Origin: Gnetum montanum
Taxonomy: Eukaryota; Streptophyta; Gnetopsida; Gnetales; Gnetaceae
Reading direction: 5' to 3'
DNA: 64,000 nucleotides
NCBI GenBank assembly: GCA_015680685.1
Contig: MNCI01022170.1
Span: 3,324 to 67,323 of the forward strand
Positions 40,131 to 51,571 of the stretch are shown here, piece by piece. The notes under the pieces were generated by a model. It had not been told where the DNA came from and did no database searches. It saw only the letters and a program-made list of their open reading frames with translations. Numbering within the stretch: position 1 is the stretch's first letter; every line of letters starts with the position of its first letter. The position numbers and the translations under genes were made by a program.

Positions 40131-40833
40131 ATGCCAACCCAAGCCTTCCGTGACAGATGCACTGTTAATGATGTAATATGTGGAATTAGATTCCATGCAT
40201 TCAAGCGTTACCTAGAAATCCGAGATGCAGCAGTGGAGGCGAAGGTAAGTATAGAGCTAGCTTATGGAAGACGATCGGAACTCCTTTCAGCTTCAGCCAT
40301 GAAACCAAAACGGCAACCCACAAAATTTACGGCAAATATACTATTGAAATGCAGGGAACTAGTACAGATAAATCCAAAGCGTCCTGGGGAAATAATTTTG
40401 TGCCGACATTTTTAGATCTTTGTTTGGAAAGTGGTGATACAGTTTCGGATGTCATTTACAAGCTCAAACGTATAATTGACTCCAAAAAGAAATCTGCATA
40501 CCTCCAGCTATTCTTGATGCGTCACCTAACCAGACATCTAAACCTTAAGACTGCATCCTCGTGCTTGCAAGGGGCAAACAGGTCGGCCTCATCCTAATCT
40601 CTAACCTTGCTGGACCAACAGAGAAAATATGCCCGAGTTCCTACATAGTAACACACTTTAGATTCTCCGTTACACCGATTCCATGTGCGTTAGTGATCTT
40701 CATTACCAGTTATGTGGACGAGATGACCTTAAATGTGGTGGTATCAAGACCTTTGATGGACATCAACATTTTCTGCAAGTGCCTGGATGAGTCATTTGCC
40801 CAAGATGCCTCTGCAGTGAAAATGATGGAATAA
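40131..40833 (+). pseudogene. WSD1-like wax ester synthase/diacylglycerol acyltransferase pseudogene, 3' part
   Basis: The family makes wax esters and triacylglycerol from acyl-CoA; this copy covers only its C-terminal half (DUF1298 region). Fragment 1, up to 40244, holds TVNDVICGI and KRYLEIRD. It is followed by a GTAAGT donor, and a GCAG acceptor at 40354 joins in the same frame. Fragment 2 (40355 to about 40575) reads KASWGNNFV, then VSDVIYKLKRIIDSKKKSA, matching the WGN and IDRKK family blocks. Fragment 3 (about 40590-40833), in another frame, reads ISNLAGPTEKI, SYVDEMTLNVVV and CKCLDESF, matching the SN-GP, SYVDK-T and DLEESL blocks. The frameshift near 40565-40590 and the absence of the N-terminal HHxxxDG half mark it as a pseudogene. 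No copy lies in segment 1. Confidence 0.68.
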
Positions 40834-41579
40834 AAAGAGTCAGAATGACTTCATCATTATCTTAGCCTTATCCCAACGATATGGGTCGGCTTATATATAA
40901 ACATTAAATTCATATTTGGGTAGCCATGGATCCCTGGTAGATTGGGCAGCTGTAAACACTTAATTAGATAGCAGTTAAATCCGTTTAGGTTTAAAGGTGG
41001 ATGAACAATTGCATGTGCTTTTTAGCAATATGGGTTACTTGTTGCAGTCAGCCAGGCACGCAATGGAGGTGCAGAACAGCGGCAGAGAAGCACATGCTGG
41101 CCTCGCACGCATGTCAGTGACCAGCGCGGTCAAAGGTGTAGCGACAAGTGGTAGACAACACGTGACGGTGGCTCGTCTACACTAGTGTTCCTTCCTTCCT
41201 TGCAGCAGCAAGTGTAGAGCGGCTGTTTTCTTTTTCTTTTTTCTTTCTGCACTAACAGCAGCAGCAGACAAAAATAGACATGTTTCCTCTCTTCTTGCCA
41301 CAAACGGCAGGGCAATGGAGCAGTGACATCAAAACAACATCAACATTGTTTCTTTCTTTCTCTACTTTCAACCAAACGGCAAACGCTCTCTTTCAATGGA
41401 GAATCAGCGATGAACGTTACAAAAGGTGGCGCAAAGTGGCTTCTCTCTTTAACTTCTACGTTTCATTTTCTCTCTCCTATTTCATTTTCTCTCTCCTATA
41501 TATAGAGATGTGAAAACTAAAGGTGATGCTAGCAGTCACGTTTCTCTCTCTCGGTCCACATGAAAAACGTGAAATCTAT
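40834..41579. other. Unassigned, probably retroelement-derived sequence
   Basis: No gene is supported. It contains a cttatcccaacgatatgggt phrase that resembles a motif seen in several plant dispersed repeats. It also holds a duplicated tttcattttctctctcctat (near 41459 and 41480) followed by a tatatatag TATA-like box at about 41500. Confidence 0.4.
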
Positions 41580-41986
41580 TGATGTGATGAGCATCCACTG
41601 GGCTTACCAAGCACAGAGCCTAGGCAAGTAGTCACACTTAAATGCTTGTACTCAAGTTTAAGGGTGAGAAGGTATTAACTAGGAAAACAGTAAACAATAA
41701 TTAAATAATTAATTAATTAAACTAAGTGAATGATGCAATGATGAAGTAATCTCAATCTTTATTTCCGGTCATGTGCATGTCCAAGTACATCACACTTGAA
41801 TAAGGATGCTGTACAATTACAATTAGCACATTGCGAGCATACACTAAGAAATAATTCTAACTCTAAGAAGGAAAAACTGCAAGAGCTTGGGTAAGAAACT
41901 AAGAAGTAATGCTTAAAACAAGGAAAGTTGGCCCATGCGATATCACGGCTGCCGTGATATCATGGCAGCAAATTCATGACTCATCA
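41580..41986 (-). repeat. LTR-like fragment, diverged relative of the Athila-type LTRs
   Basis: It starts TGATGTGATGAG and ends GACTCATCA. It shows the same layout as the LTRs at 320, 6005 and 60060: taattaattaatta block, tctttattt, gtacat repeats, and gatatcacg palindromes near the end. Segment homology resumes exactly at 41987. The flanking 5 bp do not match (tctat and gaagt), so it is not a simple solo LTR. Confidence 0.45.
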
Positions 41987-42081
41987 GAAGTCAAATGGAA
42001 GATAACAAGCGTTTTTATAGGTCAGAATTTCAAAGATTAAAAAAGAGAGAGAGCCTTTATTCTTACATTTCAAAATATACC

Positions 42082-43031
42082 TGTTGATGCGTAAATTTTG
42101 GACACGTCGCCAACACCTGTGAAAACTCGTTTTAGAATACTATCGCCTAGGGTGCCTCCCGTATGGGTACGAAACCTGAGAATAGTCTCAGCTGGAAAGG
42201 GCTATGTGACAAAACAATAATAACAATATTTTAAACAAAATATTAAAAGCTTTAAATTTAATAAGAATATTGAAAAGTTAAATAATTTGTGCAATTTAAA
42301 AGAGTACAATAAATAATTCAAAATAAAATGCAAATAATAATATTGAAAACTGTAAAAGTTATCTGCCACCGCGGGTGCTTCTGCGCTTGGAGATGGCAGA
42401 GAGAAAAATTTGTCCTGTTGTTTGAAAGCAAATAAATAAAGAACAAAACGATGTGCATACAACCTGTCTCTATCAGGTTTCTGTTTATAGGCAGAAAGAG
42501 GGCGTTGGTCTCTGCTGCGTGGGTAGAAAAGAAAAAGAAAAGAAAAGAAAACGTGTTTGTTTCTATCTGAGAAAACAGAAAACCATCGTTCAACAATTGC
42601 TACTGCAAGGCAAGCACACTGTCATTTGCAATCTGCCTGCAACTGCTGTTGATGTTCACCGCGCGTTTCATGCTCCTGCCGTGTTCTACTGCCTGTTGGT
42701 AGAAGAGAGAAGACTGCCGAAAACGTCTCCGCTGTTAGTGTTGTTGCTGCAGACTCTGGCTCCTCCCTGGTTATGTGAATTGACAGGGTATTTATAGGGT
42801 TGGATTGGGCTCAGGCACGAAATTCAAGAATGGAATCAACAGCTGTGAGATGAGAGGAAAGCAAGGTACATTGCATTTTACAATTTATGGGTTATTCAAG
42901 CCCATGAAAGTATATTTAATTTAGATCATGAGGACTTGACATGTCAATACTGTACAACTTCTAATTTTTTGTGATATTAAACTTGTTGAAACAAGGCCCT
43001 ATGCCTAGCATGGGTGAGGTTGGCCTCAACA
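42082..43031. mobile_element. Solo LTR (950 bp) inserted in segment 2
   Basis: It has terminal TGTTGA...TCAACA. It is flanked on both sides by ATACC (42077-42081 and 43032-43036), a 5-bp target-site duplication. It is absent from segment 1, so it arrived after the segmental duplication. A TATA-like tatttatag is near 42790 on the plus strand. A longer 26-bp direct repeat (42054-42079 and 43035-43060) also brackets it. The first bases of its reverse complement resemble 39936-39972. Confidence 0.85.
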
Positions 43032-44269
43032 ATACCTTTATTCTTACATTTCAAAATATAAAACTTGTGTTGTTTAGCTATCTATATCAGAACTCAATGT
43101 TTCATTATGCTGCTACAGTAGAGAAATCTGTAGCCAGAGTTGAGTTCTTAAGCTTTATGACAAAGGTTTTGTTCATAAGATGGAATGTGAATCATCGTGA
43201 TAATATCTATACAAATTACAGAAGTTAAGATAATTTAATAAGCATGAATTTAAGAATTGAAGACAGGAAAGAGAATAGTGTTGTTGAAAGCGTGATGTGT
43301 CCTTACTATTGTAAATGTAATAATCATAATGATGTACTGAAAATATGTAACTAACGTACAAGTTGAGAACTAAAATGAAAATGTACGAGGATACAAAAAA
43401 TGATTAGTATAAACCTTCACTCACATGTCAGGTTCTTGGCGATGACGGTGTTTTAAGCGGAGGAAATTCAAGGTTGCTCTAACATGACACCTTCATCATC
43501 ATGCTTGGTATTCCTTGAAACTGTGGCAGCATTCTATGTGTAAAAGAATATAAACGAATGAAAAAATTAGGCCACTTAATCTTAAATACCCACATGTGGT
43601 AGGGTTGTCCAGCACTAACGCTTACTCTGCTGTATTGGTGAATCACCCTTCCTTTGCTTTTTCCTTTTTCTTGTTTTTTTTAAGCACACATACCATTCCT
43701 TCATTTTTTTAATAAAAAAAAAGAAGCCTGTGTTGGGGTCCTTTCACTATTTTGTTAAGTATGGTTTGGCCTAATCCCTTGTTGATTTTTGTTAGAGATG
43801 GTTCTTTTTCATTCTGTCTGGAAAAGGGGCTACGTCCAGTTTTTGTTTTCACACATTTACGAGCATAATTGTGGGGTTCTGCGCTGTCCCAATATCACTT
43901 CTCCAACACATAACCTGCACACCATGAGCCCATCTTGAAAGGACTTGCAAAGGGTAAATAAAAAGCTTTATGCAGGTTTACTTTTTACGTGTGAGATATC
44001 TTGAAATTCATCCAGACTGGTAAAATACAATATCAGTTCTTTCCACAATTCTCTATAAACGGGCGTAGTCATGAGATTGGCCAGTTCTTCCTGGTCAGAA
44101 GGTAGCAGACATTAGAAGTATAGTGAAGGTTCACAAGCAAGAATAGCAGGCCCATATGGATCCACAGAATGAGTAAACGATGATGAACAGGATAAATTAG
44201 ATAGCAGCCTCAGAACAATCTTCTTTCGAGTTCCTCACTCTGATCAAGGATTTGGGGGCACCGGCAACA

Positions 44270-46699
44270 ATGGCAGTTGTAAATGTGTCAGAGTATGAGG
44301 CCATTGCCAAGCAGAAGCTGCCAAAAATGGTGTTCGATTACTATGCCTCCGGAGCAGATGATGAATGGACTCTCCACGAAAATCGAAAGGCCTTCGAGAG
44401 AATCAGGTTCTTAAATACTTGCCTCTTCACCTCATTTTTTTCTGCCTCCCAGATTTTGGTTTTTTTCTTTCTTTCTTTTAACATGCTTTCAATCTTGGTT
44501 TTGGGTTTCATTCGTTTTCGAATTTATAATGCTCTGATTGTCTGCAACTAATTATTTGTTTTTAATGTGACAGGATTCGTCCGAGAGTTCTGGTCGATGT
44601 TTCCAGTATAGATTTGAGTACCAGTGTTCTGGGTTTCAAGATTTCAATGCCAATAATGGTAGCGCCCGCTGCCATGCAGAAGATGGCCCACCCAGAAGGT
44701 TGCATTGGCATATTTGTTATGCTTTCCATGTTTGTAATTTTGCAGAATCCTGAAACTTTGATTGTTTTTTCCATGTTTGCAGGCGAGTTAGCGACTGCAA
44801 GAGCTGCATCTGCTGCTGGAACTATCATGGTCTTCACTATTGACCTACTGCTGAAAGGAAAATTATTTTATATTCTTTAGAATATACTTAATTCTCCTCT
44901 GCATTTTGTACGTTTTTGTTTTTTTATAGGGATCAGAATTTAGCTGCCTTGTTTTTAGCAATACTAATATGGTAGGGTTTTTTTTAGTGTAGACACTCTC
45001 AACTGTGGCTACTTCTAATGTTGAAGAAGTTGCTTCAACTGGTGAAGGAATTCGGTTTTTTCAGATTTATGTAGGTTTATGAAATTCCTTTTTTTTATAC
45101 TGTTGTATTTTATATTGCTCTTGTTTGTTTGTTTTTTTTCTTTTTGTGAATTTTAATTAATGGTGGGGGTACAACGATGGGCAGATGTTTAAGAACAGGG
45201 ATGTTGTTGCTCACCTTGTCCAGAGAGCAGAAAATGCTGGTTTTAAGGCTATTGCCCTGACTGTAGACAGACCTCGGCTTGGTCGGAAGGAGGCTGATAT
45301 CAAAAATCGGTAATGAACGATTGTATTAAAATGTTGACAGTTTTTGCCAGATGAACCGTGATCATTTCATTTTTTATGTTATACATAGTTTCAAGATTGC
45401 AAATAAATGCTACTGAATTAAGGATGTGTTTTTAACTCGTGAAATTCTTTAGATTCACATTGCCTCATTATCTAAGCCTAAAGAACTTTGAGGGTCTCGA
45501 TCTCAGTAAAATGAATGAGGTAATTCTGATGTGTTTTTTAATGTGAAGACAGCAAAGCATTAAAGCATTACCGAACATTGTCCTGATTTTTGTACTGACA
45601 TTTTATTTGTTTTCAGTCTGATCAATTGGGGACATACGTTAGAACCCAAATTGATAGGTCTTTAAACTGGAAGGTGTGTGTTTGTGCCAGTGCATCTAGA
45701 TGTTGAAAATGTTGGACTATGTTTTGCATAAAATGTAGAATGCAGCAATTATCCTCAGTCATTTGGGTAAGGATACATATTTGAGGAAATTTTTGCTTTA
45801 TTTATATGAACAGGATGTAGAGTGGCTGCAAACAATTACAAGTTTGNATGAACAGGATGTAGAGTGGCTGCAAACAATTACAAGTTTGCCAATTATCCTC
45901 AAGGGGGTCTTGACCGCTCAAGATAGTAAGTTTAATTAAACATGTAGATTTTTTTTTATTAAAAAATAAGATCCACAGGTTCTTCAGCTTAATTAAAATA
46001 TTTTCAGTTTGATATGATACTATATCATATATTGTTGAAACTGATCTCGTCTAATACATGGTTTAAATTTTACATATGCCATATAACATATATATATATA
46101 TATATATATATAACACAATCTTGTACTTATACATGAAATCAGCACAATTAGCCATCAAGGCAGGTGCAGCAGGCATAATTGTATCCAACCATGGTGCAAG
46201 ACAACTTGATTATGTTCCTGCTACAATTGACTGCTTGGAAGAGGTACTCATTTTCAATGAAATCATGCTTATTGGTTCACACAAATCTAGAAACATGTTA
46301 TCCCATAAGTGAAACTAATATTGCAGGTTGTGAAAGCTGCTCAAGGTTGCATCCCTGTGTTTCTGGATGGAGGAATCAGGCGTGGTACTGATGTGTTCAA
46401 GGCATTAGCTCTTGGAGCATCCGGTGTATTTGTAAGTGCTAAGCTCTGAAAAATACGATTTGCCTTCATCCATAATGATGATTTTGTTAACAATTATTAA
46501 TTAACAACTTTAGGTGGGAAGGCCAATTCTTTTTGCATTAGCAGCAGAAGGAGAAGCAGGGGCAAGAAATGTTCTACAAATGTTGAAGAGTGAGTTTGAA
46601 CTTGCAATGTCTCTAGCAGGATGCTGTTCAGTGAATGATATAAGTCGACACCATGTTCAAACTGAGACAGATGTGATCAGGGCTCGTGCAAGGCTCTGA
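44270..46699 (+). CDS. GLO: Glycolate oxidase-like protein, copy C (several active-site changes)
   Basis: This is the segmental partner of copy B, with PTS1 end ARL. Exons: 44270-44406, 44574-44698, 44783-44829, 44993-45070, 45185-45309, 45453-45519, 45617-45673, 45856-45925, 46143-46243, 46327-46431 and 46514-46699. The joined frame is open, 365 residues, because exon 7 is two codons short. Tyr24, Tyr129, Asp157, Lys230, His254 and Arg257 are kept. Changes against copy A include Thr78 to Ala, Trp108 to Val, Thr158 to Arg and Arg164 to Lys. Thr158 and Arg164 sit beside the catalytic Asp157 and are nearly invariant in the family. Exon 8 is preceded by a duplicate of itself separated by an N, probably an assembly fault. 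It may be a decaying gene or one with a new substrate; the intact frame favours recent or ongoing constraint, but weakly. Confidence 0.75.
45806..45888. other. Assembly join: 41-bp identical flanks around a single N
   Basis: Bases 45806-45846 and 45848-45888 are identical and are separated by the only N in the window (45847). They span the intron-7 acceptor and the first part of exon 8. The simplest reading is two contigs with overlapping ends placed side by side. Confidence 0.88.
46088..46113. repeat. (TA)n microsatellite in intron 8 of copy C
   Basis: About 13 TA units; the same place in copy B has only about four. It is a likely length polymorphism. Confidence 0.9.
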
Positions 46700-48473
46700 A
46701 AATTTTCATGTTCTTTGCTGTGAATTTGCAGATTTCTTGAATCTTCTATTTCTCAGCATATCATGCGATAGAAAAAACTTACTTGGAGATATGCTAGGTA
46801 TTTATTCGTGTAGATGTCACGATATCATTTCATCTGGACATACAAAAATTAGCAAAGATAAATGAGTTCAGGTATCTTAAGAATTGTAATGTTAAAATTT
46901 GGTTATGTTTACATTCCGTTGCTTTGGTAACACAACTTTATGATCTTTTATAGGAGATCCACCTTTGTATCTAATAGTAATATCAATATCATGAAGATAT
47001 AAGATCTTTAACTCTCTTAGTAATGGTTACTGATCTTTGTATTCATCGTAGTTTTGAGTATTATTTTTTGAATATAAAAAGTCTTAGTAATTTTGCTTCT
47101 TATGAATCTTTTTATGATAATCAAAGTTACGTTTTACTAATTCTATCATTTGATACTCAATTCTTATTCTAGTAATTTATAATATCATCATTGTATCTTT
47201 GGCTTCTACCTTGGTAAGAACTTCGTGTGTGTGTTTTGATGATGTTGCTACTCCTACATTGTAAGGTTATAATACATGTATAACTGTTGTTCATAATTGA
47301 ATCTATTACAAACTCTTTATGCTATCATTGCCATGCCACTTTGGCTTATTTACTAGGCTTTATGAAATACTTTTTCATAGCATATTCTTCTTGGCTACAT
47401 CTTTACGATGTCTACCTTTGCCTGTTACTCATGATAGGTCTTATAGGAATTTTCATCATTTGTCAGTCTTACATGGGCTAGGCTCTCATAGATTCCTTCA
47501 GCAATCCACAACAACCTATTATGAACTACTACATCAATTTTAGTTTGTCCCTCACCATAATCATTATCTTTACTCCATCATAACTTTTGAATGGTATGTA
47601 CTTCCTCTTTAGAAACTATATCATACTACGAATTACTCATTGTGGATCTTCTTATCCTCTTTAGGAAACAAGATATTTTGTCATTTCTTTTACTTATGAA
47701 TCACTTACTAACCTTTTGGTTTCTTCAATGGTCATTGCTAATCTATGGATTGTAATGACTTCTCTATTGTTATACTTCTTGATTGCTTCTAACGTACATG
47801 ATGTTCCTTATTCATTGATTCTTTTTCCTTGTTTTTTTTAAAATTTTATGTTTTTCCACATATTACAAAGTGAAAACTTACATGTTTTTATCCTTTGTAA
47901 GAAGTAATGACTCTTTACGAAACCATCATGATGATTCGACACTACTCATAGATTAATGTAAGAAAGTAATGATTGTACCTTAACTTAGAAGTATACTTTA
48001 ACATGCAATAATACATCTTCATATACTCAACCACAAGTCTTTATCTCAATTTTTTTTAAAAGCAATACTAGTCTCTTTGAAATTAATGAAGAATAGTTGC
48101 AAATTATTTGAATGTGTTCTTTCAAACTATTGTTTCAACTTTGGTCACCTACATAAAAGACTCATGAAAGATTCTTTTAGATTAATCAGATTGTATAATT
48201 ACTTGTCCAATAGATCTCTAAGGTTTATTAAGAAGGTAATAATAAAATTCAAATTCAATTTCATAACAAGGATAATTTAGGAAATCTTTGTATACAATCC
48301 TTTAGAGAGATTTTTAAAAAATACATAATGAAATGGACTAAAGAATATGGAAGTATAAAATTAATAATTATATCCAATAAAAATTTAAATCCTAAATTAG
48401 TTCTTCATATTCAAAATAACAAATTTTTGCTAGGGTTATTTCTAATAGAAATATCCCATGGTCTTGGGATGAG

Positions 48474-48506
48474 AAAAAAAAAAAAACAAACAAACAAACA
48501 AACAAA
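48474..48506. repeat. Poly-A and (CAAA)n microsatellite
   Basis: An A run is followed by about five CAAA units. It is absent from the aligned place in segment 1 (about 30180). Confidence 0.85.
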
Positions 48507-48688
48507 TTCACAAACATGTTCTAATCCTATAAAATAAATTATAAAACCTTTTATCACTTTGGCTGTTACTATGCAAAAATTTGACCTTAAATTTCTGATG
48601 TCCTCACCTAGACATGTTCAGTTCATGTGAGCCAAGTTTTGTCCTATATGAACTAGGATGTGGTAGTCACATTGAACTCAAATCTTTG

Positions 48689-48736
48689 TATTATGCACAT
48701 AAATGCACATGGTATTATGCACATAAATGCACATGG
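48689..48736. repeat. 24-bp exact tandem duplication
   Basis: The unit tattatgcacataaatgcac plus atgg occurs twice in a row; segment 1 has no such pair. Confidence 0.85.
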
Positions 48737-50928
48737 AGAATTCACATGAGCTCAATCTAATTAACCTGCTATGATATGAAGCATTTTCAAACCACAAAAT
48801 TTAAAAAATTTCAATAAAGTCCAAAAAAACCCTGATTTTAACAGCCTAAACAGTGGTTAGTAAACTCATACCCATGAGTTGGCTAAGCTCTAAACTCATA
48901 CCCATGGGCTATTGGGTGAGCCCTGAATTTTTGTACAGTAAACTTATTATACAAGCTCACTTTATAATTGTGAGCATGTGAACTCTCCATGTGCAAGAGT
49001 AACTGTAAACTTAAGTTTCATAATCTTAAAATTTACTTATAACTTAAAAAAAATGTTATCACTGAACCATTTGAAAGTTATAACTAATTAGCATTAAGTA
49101 GAATGCATAATAGTTGAAGTGCTGAACTGGGTTCCTGTGGTTATCTCCTTAAATGCAGATATGCACAGGCAAGTTCCAAATGAAGTGAGTCTGATGTATC
49201 TTTTCTTTGCATTCTTTCTAGATGCAACTAGGTAGCTGTATGCATTCGTCTTCTCTGATCACTGCACTGGATCAATGAATCTTGCACGAATGTTTCTGCA
49301 AGTTGATACGGAAGTGTGTTATGTGAGCTGTTTGATATATGGAGTCTGAAATTAAGATTGGAACTGAATCTTAGATGGTTTTGAGCTCAGCCTGTTCACA
49401 ACCAAGTGATGCGGAATCCATTCCGTGCGTGAAAAGGCAATTGTGAAGAACGCTACATTTGATTTAAATCATTTTATACACACTGTTCAGATCTTTAAAT
49501 ACCCAGTTATCTGCAGCAAATCTTTTTTTTTTTTTTTAATTTTTGTTTTTTGGGCTGAATACAGCGTCGAGATACAAATGCAATGTTATCGCACCATTAC
49601 GTGTATACTAATGGTAATCGGAATTTTTTTTTAATAATGCCATCATCTCAAGAAAACGTCTCCACACAGCAGAAATCAAAAACAAATTAAGACAGTAATC
49701 CGAAAGGATGGTATGGATTATCCTTCCCATCCCCTAAAGCATCCAAGGTTATCCTTTGAAATTTATAAGCAAATAACGGTTATTTTTGCAGATCTGTCAG
49801 TTAATTTACATTTACAGAGCAGTCTGGCGCTATTTAATATAACAATATTGGTGATTGTTCTGGCAACAAGAAGGCGGTGGCAGACAAAAAGCATTTTTAA
49901 ATACTGAACTTGAGGTGAGGTTTTAAATTTACCATGAAGTTTTTCATTGGGATTAATAAGTAAATACATCTTTAGAGGCAATTAATTAATTACATTAATC
50001 CTGAAAACTAAAACTAAGAAAAAAAAAAGTAAAATGAAAGTAGATGATAACACTGGTAAAAGACATTGCTTCCAACATGAAGAATGGATTAATATAAAGA
50101 AATAATTTAAACAGATTCTATTTACATAAACATGAAAGTAACACACTATAGTAACGCAAATACCGAACAGAAACTTTCTTTGAAATGAGTATACATGAAG
50201 ATCTTAAAATAAATGAAAATTACACATAAGCCAGTTTTCATGAGTGTGCTTGTCACCAAACCAAACAATGGAAGGATGTTTTCCATATTTTTGTAACAGC
50301 AGGGTAACCCAAATTTTGCCCTCAGAATAACTCAAGAAAGGCATCGTATAGCCAATGAAATATTTCAACAAAGTGCATGAACTATTTCAAATTTATGGCT
50401 TGCTCGTTTGTGCCAACCTTTTCTTGCCTCAACCTGATCAATTTAAATAACGGTGCAAATAATTCTGCTGTCACACTGGATTATTCCAAAGCAACACTTT
50501 CTTGCAACTCAAAATGATTATCCATTGTGATAGAAAATAAGAAAACATGATTTCATAAACATAAATCCAACAATAGCAGGACTATACAATCAAATTGCAT
50601 TTGTATATTGACTCTGGAATTCAACCAACAGAGAAAACTAGAGATAAGGTGTGCTAGAATTCTGTTGATGTAAAATGAAAATAAGTCAAAATCTGAATAC
50701 AGTTGCCATAAAATGATTGAAAATGAATTCAAATCTCTTCACAAATAGTGTCTGGTTGCATTTTTAAGCACCGAAGGAGATTAAAATAACCATTCCGCAT
50801 ATCACAGGGTTGAATGTGAATAGGCTAAAACATCTAAAAATTCAAACTTAATATTAATTGTGAACTCAATAATTGGGATATTTCATGTAATATTCCATAT
50901 AATGCTGTAGAAACATTCATGCAAGAGT

Positions 50929-51126
50929 CTACAACACATATCTGTTCCTTAGACCTTTATCCTTCTTTGCATCTTCCTGCAGAAAACCTTGATATCAGGC
51001 CATGGATTAAGAAACCAAATAAACTTCACTCAAAATGAAAGATGGCTGCCATTAACTTACATGGAATATATATGAAATCTTGTCATTGTAGTCAATGAAC
51101 TCTTTCCACTACTTTCCAATGCTTGT
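50929..51126 (-). pseudogene. EIF4E: eIF4E pseudogene exons 4-5, extra copy
   Basis: Exon 4 is 51126-51061, reading TSIGK, a TAG where Gln is expected, then WKEFIDYNDKISYIFH. Exon 5 is 50976-50929, reading EDAKKDKGLRNRYVL and stop. Acceptor and donor sites are kept. These exons are here only because of the tandem duplication; exon 3 is not nearby. Confidence 0.85.
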
Positions 51127-51571
51127 CTCTGAAATATGAGATACATGAGGATCATAAAAAATAAACAGAAGCACTAACACCTAGGGTAATTTAGTAAAAA
51201 CATCTTTAGATAATCCAGCATTAAGCCATGTCAGAGTAATCCGCATATCCCTTTGAGACGAGAAAAACTGAGAAAGATATAGAAAAGTTATTCCAAATTC
51301 TCAGACAACTTGCCACAGCTGAGAGCTAGACATGTTAAAAAACATTTCAAGTAAATGGAATCAATAAGCATCATTAATCCAAAAACCCATTATAAGGAAT
51401 ATTAAGGAATAATCTGTTCCAAGTTGAGCTTCCCGAAGCAAATCAAGCCATAATAATAAAAATTGTGGTGTCACACATTCTTACTGCCCGTCCATGGAAA
51501 TCAAAGCATATAAATGCTTTCCTACTATATATGCAACAATTAAAATAAACAGACATTATCCGTTGGCTGAA

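Larger units (their letters stand above)
47446..51571. repeat. Tandem duplication inside segment 2, first unit
   Basis: It matches 51572-55321 and the single region 29010-33410 of segment 1. The junction lies at 51571/51572, where ttggctga (right edge of the unit) runs directly into attttcctcatttgtcagtc (left edge). A gaattttc word is shared at both edges. Confidence 0.85.

Noticed and set aside
42318-42797. Open frames on both strands inside the solo LTR
   Set aside because: LTRs of this type do not encode proteins; the frames overlap each other and show no domain.
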